Shown here in pieces: positions 11,697 to 21,252 of a stretch of DNA of 64,000 bases. The notes beneath the pieces were generated by a model. The model was not told where the DNA came from. It ran no database searches and saw nothing but the letters and a program-made list of their open reading frames with translations. The translations under genes and the position numbers were made by a program. Numbering within the stretch: position 1 is the first letter of the stretch; the number at the start of each line of letters is the position of its first letter. The stretch covers positions 1,240,001-1,304,000 of the forward strand of contig JAAVVG010000002.1 of NCBI GenBank assembly GCA_012976225.1, in the 5' to 3' direction. Source of the stretch: Golubevia sp. BC0850. Its lineage: Eukaryota; Basidiomycota; Exobasidiomycetes; Golubeviales; Golubeviaceae.

Positions 11697-14186
11697 TTAT
11701 TGACCAAGAGCTCTCCTGACTGCTTGCTGAGTTGGAGCCAAAGCCTGAAGAGAAAAGAAGAAGAGATGATTTTGGTTCTTGTTACTTGGGTCCGTTACTG
11801 TTGGCGAGAGCAAGACTGGATCCCAAGCATCGAGAGAAGAAACTTACCGACAAGATCTTGACTTCGGCGTCTTCTTCCCCTCTTTCCTCGGCCTTTCGAA
11901 TCAAATCTCTAACTCTTTCGTCAGTCCTACTCAATCTATCCTTCATACCTTGAGCTTTGACTCTTCTCTGCTCAACACTCAAAGCAATCGGAGGGACGAG
12001 TCTATTTCCACTTAAAGTTCTGCCTTCATCTGGATTAAAAGATGGATCTGGTTGAGGAGCTACAAAAGACCAGTATTGTCGAAGGAATTCAGTTGTGGTG
12101 GTTTGATTTGAGATCAAAGCCTTTTGAGTCGTGTCCAAGAGATTAGCTGAGAAATTTTTTGGAGGAAAGATGGTAGGTAAGCTCACTGAACTCTAAACCG
12201 AAACCGAATCGAAAACAATTTTTTTGCTCTGTCTACAAAGACTGAGCTCACCATTCGTTTTCCCACCACTCTTAGCTTGTAGCTTGTCTCTGATATTTCC
12301 CAGCATTCTACTCATTGCCATTGAGCCTCCGTTGGGTCCTAATGACCGACCGCCACTGAACACTGTGAAGTTTCCCAAATCGTCGTTCTGCCAAACAGGA
12401 TCATCTAAAGAATTTCGAACTTCCAATAGAAGAGATTTGATTTCCTATGTGAGATATTGAGAGAGAGAAAGGAATTATTAGCCAGCAAGTCCTCTCCTCT
12501 CATTCCAAGTCGCTCGAAGTACTCACCGAATCAGTTTTGTTTTCGATTTCCTCTCCACCTTTACTTCTATTATTCCTAGTACCTTGAAAGTAACCTTTGT
12601 TCCCCCTAACATCCAAAGGAACGTTCCTTCTCAAATCTTCCTCTTCTAAATCATCAATCACGATACTATTATAATATTTCCCTTTCTGTTTCCTTCTCTC
12701 TGCATTCTCTAAATCTTCCTCTTCATCCTCATTTCCATTACTGTTTCCATATTCTTCTCCCACACCTCCAACAATTCTTCTACTTCTCTTCATTCTTGAA
12801 CTTCCACCAACTTCACCGGAAGTCCCGTCACCTTCATCTATATCTTCCTGAGCTCCAAGAGCAGAATCGAGTAAAGATTGAGAATGATCATTAAACCTTC
12901 TCATAAGAGGTAGAGTTCTTCTTTCAACTCCAGCTCTCATTGTCCAATCTCTTGAATTTCCAGTTTCTTGATGATCCTCTGCCGTCGAACCTAAATCTAG
13001 AAGGGCATCGTGAGCGTTGACGTGCCTTCTTGGTTCCAATTCTATTGAGATGCAAGTAATAAATCAGAGTAAGGGAAATTTCAAGAGATCAGAACATAAG
13101 CCCCACTAAGGTCGATTAGGAAGTCCGAAACTCACCATCATCCTCGTCTTCCAGATATTTATCGAATATCTCATCACTTGCAACCATATGTTCACTAGCA
13201 GCAGATCTAGCAGAAGTTCTCAGTCGATGATAAAGTTTCGATTCAAAGTATCTGGTCCAAAAAGAACTTTCGTCCATCTGAAGAAGGGGGGGGGGAAGGA
13301 GAAAATCCAAATCCAGACAATCAGTCCCAAACCAAGACTCTCTGCTTTCCTCTGTCTTCCATCCATCTCCACCAGCCTATATGAAACCAAGACTCACATT
13401 CTTTGGAACATTCTCATCATAAGCCTTTCCAACCACTGGAAACTGTTCAAACATGTCTCTAATAATCTCTGGAGTGATATTCATAGTCATCATTCCATTA
13501 GAATCAGCCTTAGCTTTCGGATCAGCAATCTTTGCATTCCTTCCAGCTTTCTGCATAGCCAAAGCCTTCTCGGCTCTAACCAAACTGGATCTAGAAGGAT
13601 GGGACCAAAAATCTGAATCTGACATTTCACCTGAAGCCACGACTTCTCGATGTAAAGCTAGAATTGAAGGGTTGGAGTGAAAGACTTTGATTCTGTAATC
13701 GAATTCAGTCAAAGGAGTTCCGTCTATGTTTCTAGGGGTTTTGTCGATTGGATTGGAACGAGGAGGAGGCATAGTGGGGTTTGAGGGAGGATTTGAAGTA
13801 GAAGTAGAAGTAATAGATGGTGGAACAATCTTAGGTTGTCCACTCTTAATAGCACTTGCTAATTTCAATTTAAAGTTCTCTCTTTGTTCTTCAGCTTGAA
13901 TAGTAGGTGCTGTGAAAGTCAATAAAACCCTACCTTTGGAAGAATCTATCCCTTGAACTGAATGGTTTTCCTTCAATAGAACTAAGAGGGAAACATTGGG
14001 TGAACCTGCTATTGAAACTGATAAACCTTGGATTTGTGACTTTGCCAAGATCGAAAATGACGAAATCGAAACTGAAGTCGATGAAGGTGACCAAATTAAA
14101 GTTGAAGTTGAAAGATCGAAGGAGAGAGTTCCTCCTATTTTCTTATAGGATACTGCTGCTGCTATGGTGTTAGAGGATGAGGACAT
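11697..14186 (-). CDS. TFB1: TFIIH core subunit TFB1 / p62
   Basis: Subunit of the general transcription and nucleotide-excision-repair factor TFIIH. The first 110 residues form the expected PH-like domain (YKKIGGTLSFDLSTSTLIW and following). Two BSD domains follow, marked by SDSDFWSHPSR and ESSFWTRYFESKLYHRLR. After these come a charged linker rich in Asp, Glu and Arg, VNAHDALLDL, and a C-terminal helical region (EFLRQYWSFVAPQPDP, then the RVKAQGMKDRL coiled region) ending in QQAVRRALGQ. Six exons are seen; introns lie near 11746-11847, 12180-12250, 12449-12527, 13040-13135 and 13280-13395. It is convergent with OYE, with only 166 bp between the stops. Length of about 650 residues fits the family. 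Confidence 0.9.
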
Positions 14187-14310
14187 GGTTGAAGTTGAAT
14201 GAAAGACTGGAGAAGAGAAGGAGGAGGAATAGAGGTTAGCAACTTAAGAGAAAGAGATGGAGCTCTCCTCTACCTGTTCATTCCGATTCCGCCTCAGGTT
14301 GAGAGCCCGA

Positions 14311-15160
14311 CTAGTCAGCTAAACACTCCTTGATGTCGGCTAGTATCATCTTCCAAGCCACAGAAGAGCGAAGGATTGACTGACCACCCTCTAGTTCCGC
14401 TCTGGTAGCACCTTTTAGTTCAAGTCTGTCAATCCTTTCAATTCTATTCTTTCTTTCCTTTTGTACACAAGTCGTCAAACTCTGATATCTATTGATTAGA
14501 ATCGCCCAACTCCTCACTTTCTTTAACTACCTCGTCGTTGATCGACTACCAATAGTGCGTATTCTCCCTCTCTCTCAGAAAACCCAATGGACGCAATTCT
14601 TTCTCTTCGTCACTAAAACTCCGTCAGCTTTCCGGAAAGAATGGTCTTCTTCAGATTGAAATGAGGCTGACGAGGTTGGCGGGTTCTTAAACCTCACCCA
14701 AGGCCAAGAAAGCCGTAGAAGAGCCAGGTCCACTTCGATGATGAGAGCGAATAGCCAGAAGAGCAGAATATCATACCTTCGGCCACTGCTCAGATTCAAG
14801 ACGAGTTTCACAGTCATCCAACAGAACCCTGATCCTAGCCTGAGCCTGCGACTGCTGATTGAACTTCTCGACCTTTCCATTAGCTTGAGGATGAGAGGGA
14901 GAGATGAAGATCGACTTGATTCCCAGGGATTGGGTAGTACTTCTTAAACTCGATTCCACCAAACTCATTGTCCGCTCTGATGTTTTTCGGAACACCAAAG
15001 AACGACGAGATTTGACTGACGTAGCTGTGCGTCAGATTACGCAGCACCCTCTCTCTATCTCTCTCTTGGCTCTCTTCTCCACAGTAACAATCATGCTGTG
15101 TTCTGTTCTTCATCCACTTGGAGTGACTAGCGTTCAATGAGTACTACTCACCCTATCCTA
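14311..15160 (-). mobile_element. fossil of an LTR retrotransposon, integrase region (Ty3/Gypsy-like)
   Basis: Minus-strand translations show pieces of a retroelement integrase core: FFGVPKNIRADNEFG, then SLGIKSIFISPSHPQANG and GKVEKFNQ, followed by a weaker match to the region after the core (about 14575-14780) and a charged helical stretch at 14311-14517 that may be the continuation. The order on the minus strand matches a Ty3/Gypsy-type pol. No reverse transcriptase, Gag or terminal repeats were recognised nearby. The copy is clearly broken, with several disruptions, and looks old. It lies between TFB1 and the epimerase gene and hits neither coding region. Confidence 0.65.
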
Positions 15161-15543
15161 CGAGCGTCGACTGAGCTTTCTCCCTTTTGACTCCACTACT
15201 GTTGCCTGCTACCCTCTCTGACCTTGTCTGCTACTATGAACTATGGAATACGCCGTCTGAAAGAGAGTTGATTCGAGTTTCCTGCTTGAAATTGATTAGG
15301 ATGATATCGGATCGAATAGATAAGTAGAATCGTGTGAGAGGTGGTTAGAGTTTCGGGTAAGAGGCCACTGAGAGTGTTGTTCCTTCTTTGCTTCTTCCCT
15401 TTCGAACCATCATCATCTCATCTTCCAAAAAATTATTCCCTACTCAAAACTACTTTACAATCTGAGCATCCAATCACTTTCAAGCCCTCAATCATCAAAG
15501 AAAGAGCTTCAATCCCCAGCCGATCATCCAATTCATTGCAAGC
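15161..15543. other. intergenic, promoter side of the epimerase-like gene
   Basis: About 380 bp without recognisable coding sequence between the integrase fossil and the ATG at 15544. Nothing else is visible. Confidence 0.3.
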
Positions 15544-17765
15544 ATGTCATTGTCGATTCTAATACTTGGTGGAATGACAACTCTTGCCAGACCACTTCTT
15601 TGCTTTCTAACCAACCTAAAATCAGATGATCCAATCTCTGAATCGAAATCGATTTCCCATATCAGAGTGGTGGACAAATTCTTGATCGATAGTCAAGGCA
15701 ATGGTTCAGTGTGAGTTCAGTTTAGTTCAGTTCAGTAGAAAGAAGTTTCAACCAGGCAACGCATTTCCAATGGCCAACTTAGGGGACACCACTACTACTC
15801 AATGGGGGAATGAATTGGTTTCAATGGTAATATTGGTTTGGATGTCCCCATCTGCTGCTATGGGTCGTCTGACAGGAATTGCGAGTACAGAGCCTAATCG
15901 GAAACAGCACAAGGAAGACCTCGCAAAGTTTCATCAGAAGAAGCCAGACCTTTGAATGCCCCTCAAATGATAGGATCAATCTCATTCTATCTCGATCTAA
16001 AGGAGCTTTCTTCAAGATGGTGGTCTGATTTATCCAGGAGGGTTGAAGCGTTGAAGTCAGATCCTAATCATCCAAGTCGCACGCTCCCCCTTCTTCTTTC
16101 CAACTTCTGACCTCTTATCTTTTTTTCCCACTCACGCAATCCTAATCTCTCTATTTTCATCTTTTCCTCCTCCTCACTTTCAGCTACGTAGATCCTCAAG
16201 CTCAACTAGCCCTAAAAGATCCACGAGTAGAATACAAGCAAGCAAATCTAAACATCAAATCCACCTTAACTTCCCTATTCACCCCACCTTCCAACATTTC
16301 CACCTCCTCCTCCTATGATCTAGTATTCGACTTAACAGGAGAAGGACAAATTTCCTCAGACGTCCCAGCACAACTTCTCCTAGAAAGAACCGCGAAATTA
16401 GCAGGTCAAATCTCTTCACTTTCAATTTCAACCAAGGTCAAAGCTTTGGTTAGAGATACTCCACCTTTCATGACCTCTAAACCTGAAGAAGGTTTAATCA
16501 AAGAAGGTCAAATGGAAGGTAGGAAAATCAAAACTCATAGAAGTTATTGGTGGTATGAAGCTGAAAGAGCTGCTGCTAATCAAGAATCTAATTTAGTCAT
16601 TTTGAGAAGTTCAAATGTTTGGGGTTCTTTTCAATATACAGGTGCTATGATGCCTAGATTCATTATTGCTCAGATTTATGCGTGTGATGATCAGGATTTG
16701 GAATTGCTGTGAGTGATCTTTCTTTTTGTGAGACAGAAGGAGAGGGAGAGAGAGATGTAGATTTGGATGATCTTTCCTTCCTTCGACCCCTTTTCCCAAC
16801 TCATCTCTATTTCATTTCCCATTCCTTCTAATCCCTTCACAGTTGGTCTCCAACTCTTCGAGCAAACACTCTTCACGCTTTAGATTGGTGTTCTGCAGCT
16901 TGGAAAAGTGCTCTTTGGATGGCTGAAAAAGGTAGGAAATTAGCTTTGGAAGAAGCTGGTGAAGATTTACCCCCTTTAACTTTGACTGCTAAGGAATCTA
17001 AGAAAAAAAGGGAAGGAGAAGTTGATATGGACAAGGATTACGAAGATTGTTGTAAGAGGAATAGAACTCCAAAAGCAGTGGTTTTTAACTTGGTTGATGA
17101 GGGAGATACAAATTCGTGAGTTCTCGAAAGAAGGTTTTGCTTGGGCAGAAGATGATGAGACAGCAAAGTATTGGCTAGTCTTTTGTGATGCGATTCTTTT
17201 CTCTAAACCACTCTTCTCTTTCTTCCTTTTCTTTACAGCGGAAAGTTTGCTGAAATCGCTTCACAGCTTTTCGGGATCAAAATCAGTTTCTGCTCTACTC
17301 CGATCAACATGTACGCCAAGATGAACTTCGAAAGTGTTGTTGATGACATTAATGAAAAAGTCAGTTTCCATCGTCTTTATCCTCTTGCCTTCCAAACGTC
17401 CAGCCTCATTTTGAAGTTTCTTTGCTTCCCAATGAGTTTTCACCCTCTGACCAGCCGCCTTCCTTTCTCTTCTTTCCACTCAGCACATGGCCCTAACGAA
17501 CAAACTTCTCGAAGAAGCTGGCTTCACTGGTTACACGCCTCTCACAGCTTACATCGATCCAGAACTTTTGACAAATAGAGCAGTAGCTTTGGATGGAACT
17601 AAGGCTCAAAAAGTCTTAGGTTGGAAGCCATCTCATCCTTTCAATCTTGAAGAAGCCAGGAAAGTCAGGGATGAATTTGCTGAAACCAAAACCTGGCTTA
17701 CTAAGGAGGATTACCTAGCGGCAGTAAAGGCCAACAAGGAGAAGCAGACAGTTAATGGGAGCTAA
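15544..17765 (+). CDS. NAD-dependent epimerase/dehydratase-like protein (extended SDR)
   Basis: The start ATG at 15544 opens a Rossmann beta-alpha unit (MSLSILILGGMTTLARPLL) with a variant glycine motif. Exon 1 (15544-15710) joins exon 2 at 16184 across an unusually long 473-nt intron, giving NGSVYVDPQAQLAL. Later blocks are DLVFDLTGEGQ, SYWWYEAERAAANQESNLVILRSSNVWG, LELLWSPTLRANTLHALDWC (exon join), the GKFAEIASQLFGIKI segment and a C-terminal KAQKVLGWKPSHPF, typical of nucleotide-sugar epimerases. The catalytic Tyr region reads YWWYEAER, so the usual YxxxK lysine is not evident; the protein may be non-catalytic or use another geometry. The product is about 430 residues. Substrate unknown. 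Confidence 0.75.
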
Positions 17766-18016
17766 AGTGCAAAGTACCAGATTACTTCTAGATCTTCAGC
17801 TTCCACACTTCCAGACCTCACAGCTTTAGAAAATCTATGTTGGTCTTTGAGTACTTCTGCCATTGTTTATTGAATTCCAGTGGACGCTTTACCTCCTCTT
17901 CCCTTCAAGATGTCATCCAAAAATTCGAATACCATTTCTCTTCTCACAGGCCCCCCCCTTCCTCTCGGCTTTTCGAACAACTCAAGATACCACTTTATTC
18001 GAGTGAAAAGCTCTCA

Positions 18017-19789
18017 TCAAACCTCCATATCACCCATTAACATCAATTCAAAAAAATCCCCAGATCCTTCATCAACTATTTCAAATTCCTCCATCTCTAT
18101 TTCCTTTCCCTTTCCTTCTCCCTTGCTCTTTTCCGTCCCCAATTCAGATGTTTCATCTATTTTATTGATTCCTTCTTCTTTGAATTTATTAGCTTGCCTT
18201 TTCAACCTTTTCCCACTCATTAACGAGATGTCGTCTGAAGGAGCTGAATATCCGATTGAAGTTGACTTCCTTTTGGCTATGAACACATAAATTGAATCGC
18301 CTTTCTCTTCTTCTTCTGGTTGCTCTGTAGAAGGCTGTTCAAAAATGCTTGAATTTGAGGTTTCTTTGAGTGGATTTAGATCTTTAATTTCTTTTCCAAA
18401 CCTTCTCCATCGTTTCCCATCTTTTCCTTTTGAAGTTGAAGAATCTTGCTTCTCAGTACAGCCAACAGCTTCAAAATCGAACCAGCTTCCAAAAGCTCTC
18501 CAGAAAGGTTCTTCTTTGGCAAAAGATCGGATCTTGTATGCTAGAATTACTTCTGGAATCTTCGAGGATAGATCTTCTGGGCTTGAAGAAGGCTCTGCGG
18601 AATTTCGGGGTGGGGTTCTCGTTTCTTCTGACTTTGGGGTTGAATGAGAGGTGTGAAGGGGCGATAAGCTAGATTTGAAAGTCTTAGGGATAGGATCCGT
18701 TAGAGTGATGACAGATCTTAACAAGGGTGGGAGTAACTCTGGGAAATAGACTAAATCGGAAAGGATTAAATGAGTTAATGGATGTTCTTGAAACCTATCC
18801 CAAGAATCTTCGTTCACGTCCATGTTCACTTCTTTTGAAGTCGAAGAAGCTTCGCCTTTTTCCACTTTCAACTCTTCAAGAACTTTGAAAGACTGCTCTT
18901 CGTCTCCCCAAGAGAGCGGTCTGACTCTAGTCTCCACTTTCTCTCCCATCTTAAAGGCTTGAGCAGACTCTGGAGATTTCTGAGACTTTCCAGATGCCGA
19001 GTCCGAGAATTTTGAAGCTTGAGAGTGAGATTGAGATTGACTGGCTCTTGCAGCGTTTCTTGATAAAAGTGGGCAAACATTGTCGAGATCTGTCAAGATC
19101 ACGACGTCTCTTCCTTGGTCTTGTGAAATGATTGACGAGTTTTTCAATTGCTTCGATTCTGTTTGTTCGCCTTCCGACCCAGATTCCAAGGATCTATGAC
19201 CAGCAGAAGCTCGAAAGGTTGAAAGCGTTTGAGCCAGATGAAGTCCAGCATATCCGGCTCCTGCTCCAAGTCTGTAGAAGATGAGAGAGAAGATCAAGAT
19301 ATGAGCATTTTTCAGCAAACTTTCAAGGCTTCATTGCGCTTGGAGACCCACTCTAAGGCAACGACTCTTTTTCTTCCATTGAAAAGAGAGCAAGGAGGAT
19401 CGAATTCTAATCCGTTCGACTCTGTGTCGCCAAACCTTTTTCGCTCGTTGCTTTCAGTAGATGTTGGAGGCTGAAGGTAAAGCTTCAAAGCGTAAGCAGC
19501 TTCCCAAATTCTGCCTGAGAGAGACGAGAAGACACTATCAGCGATGTTTGCATCAAGCCTCGTTTCCAGAGGAGTCGACTTTTGGCTTACCAGCTATTCC
19601 ATAAGCCTCAATATCTTCTTCGTTGTCTATATCGAAACTTTGAGCTTCCGCTTCATCCTCCACGATGCTGGTCTTAGACTGATTCTTCCTTTTGAGACTA
19701 CTTGGAGTGATTCTCAAATCTGAAGGAAAGTTTGGGTCATGAGCATAGATAGGTTTACTTGCTTGTTTGACTGCCTTTCCATCGTTCAT
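18017..19789 (-). CDS. protein-lysine methyltransferase, METTL21/EFM family
   Basis: SAM-dependent methyltransferase of the Methyltransf_16 group, whose members methylate lysines of elongation factors and chaperones. The order is: N-terminal region to AYGIAGK, RIWEAAYALKLYLQ, motif I VVALELGAGAGYAGLHLAQ (made by joining an exon ending in GA to the acceptor near 19272), DVVILTDLDNVCPLL, and the post-I/motif II strand LTHLILSDLVYFPELLPPLLRSV. Unusual is the length, about 550 residues against 250-350 for most members. The extra length comes from Ser/Glu/Lys-rich inserts between the motifs (for example 18800-19060 and 18300-18600). The start at 19789 is 114 bp from the divergent twin-CX9C gene. 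The target protein cannot be inferred. Confidence 0.8.
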
Positions 19790-19903
19790 CTAAATCAGAA
19801 AAATATGGTTCAAAACGAGAGTTGTGGTTCGGAAAGGAAGAAGAATTTCGAGAAGACAAAAAACTAAAAAGTGTTGCTCTCTCTTTGCCTTCTCACCACA
19901 ACG
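19790..19903. promoter_or_regulatory. 114-bp divergent promoter between methyltransferase and CX9C genes
   Basis: Start codons at 19789 (-) and 19904 (+) leave only 114 bp, so both genes must share a bidirectional promoter or overlapping leaders. No TATA box is visible. Confidence 0.6.
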
Positions 19904-20343
19904 ATGCGACCGACAACTCCCATCCAAAGAGACTTACGACCAGTCAGAAGTATAGCAAAGGGAGCTGCTCAATGCTCAAATCAGGTTAGTGGAGAAGAAG
20001 CGTCTCTTGTCTCTACTTCTCTAGTCGCTGCTGCTTCTGACCAATCTCTCTTCCCTCCTTTCGATTCAAACAGGGTCGAATGTATGCAGCTTGTATTGTC
20101 GCCAACTACCAGGCAGTAGAGAAAGGAATGTGTCAGGAGCTGTTCATGGAGTTCAAGAATTGTGTGCAGCAGAAGGTGAGTCAGGACAAGCAGGGAGGTT
20201 TCATGTTGGGTCGACAGAGGTTACAAGAACTCGACGAGAGGTCAGTCGATTTTCAGAATGATAGCAGCCTTAGGTTCAACTCAAGTTCAAAGCCTTCAGA
20301 AGATGGAGATTGTTTAGACAGTGTCCAAAAGTGGAACTTCTGA
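19904..20343 (+). CDS. twin-CX9C mitochondrial protein, probable complex I assembly factor NDUFAF8-like
   Basis: Exon 1 (19904-19983) starts MRPTTPIQRDLRPVRSIAKG and joins at 20074 to give AAQCSNQGRMYAACIVANYQ and MCQELFMEFKNCVQQK. Cysteine spacing is C-x9-C, 13 residues, C-x9-C, the coiled-coil-helix-coiled-coil-helix fold imported by the Mia40 relay. The sequence around the motif resembles NDUFAF8 (C17orf89), which helps assemble complex I. The 3' end is uncertain: a GTGAGT follows QQK at 20175, but the frame also stays open to a stop at 20341-20343. In either case the protein is 70-130 residues. Twin CX9C is seen directly; the NDUFAF8 label is an inference. Confidence 0.7.
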
Positions 20344-21163
20344 ACAAGATCTTAGCTTATCGATTGGGCCTCGAGGAGAAAAAGGATCAGGCAGCTCTTT
20401 CATCGCTCGCCTGAGATGAGGTATCTTTCCAGAATACTCTCGCGTTTTTCAAAACCAAGAAATGTGGGACGCGGGTCGTTAGAGAAGAGGAGGAAGAGAC
20501 TTGAAGGAAGAGACTTGAAGGAAGAGAGTTGAAGACGTTGGATGATCTCCCTCCACATCTCTTCCCCAAGATACTCTCGAGCCTCTTCTAGATCCTAAGG
20601 TGGAAAGGCCCAAGACCTCTACTTATCATCCTGATCGTGGGACTAGGTCGGACTAGGTTGGACTAGACGAATCATCTTCGTAGCCAGCTTCATCGCCTCG
20701 CATTGATCTCCTCGGAAGCACTCTCCATTCGGAGGCAGCGAGCTAACTTCTTTTTCGTTCTTCGTCTTCCTTTTGTGTGCTATCTCTCGTCTTCGATCCT
20801 TTCCTTCACCCATGGCTCATCCCTGGTTTTGCCTTGTGACCCTTAAATCCTCTTCTCTCCATGCACCTCACCGTCCACCGCATTTTTTTTGTCTCTTTCT
20901 CCCCGCCTTGTACATACACGTTCTAAATAGACAAAGCGTCAATGGTGATTCCTCATTTTTTAGAGACCTCATCAGCTAGATGCTGGTGATGGAAGTCGGC
21001 GAACGTGAAGGTGGCAAGAAAGACCTTCGACCAGGTGAATGAGATTGAGTGGACTTCAAAGTGACTGGGGCCCAACGGTGAATCAACATTGTTCAAGGAG
21101 ATAAAGAATGGAGCTATGTAGAAGAACAAGTGGGTCATATGATGCTCTTGTTGGGGGAGAGGC
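20344..21163. other. intergenic, upstream region of the aldehyde dehydrogenase gene
   Basis: No gene recognised. It contains two short tandem repeats (see separate entry) and ends in a TATA box. Confidence 0.4.
20487..20668. repeat. two short tandem repeats
   Basis: Around 20487-20533 a 14-bp unit (AGACTTGAAGGAAG) is repeated about three times with one change. Around 20638-20668 a 10-bp unit (GGACTAGGTC) occurs three times. Both lie in the spacer between the CX9C gene and ALDH and look like minisatellite seeds. Confidence 0.6.
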
Positions 21164-21170
21164 TATAAAA
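21164..21170 (+). promoter_or_regulatory. TATA box of the aldehyde dehydrogenase gene
   Basis: TATAAAA 83-89 bp upstream of the ATG at 21253. This is a consensus match at sensible spacing and fits a highly expressed, inducible gene. Confidence 0.6.
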
Positions 21171-21252
21171 GACGGTCTTTGGAAGTTCTTCTTCCTTGAC
21201 TTCCTTCTTCCCTCCCCCACAAATCCCACTTCCAATTCATACTACTTTCAAA

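Noticed and set aside
15711-15955. Open frame inside the long epimerase intron that faintly recalls a retroelement Gag
   Set aside because: The resemblance is limited to a few residues and cannot be told from chance.
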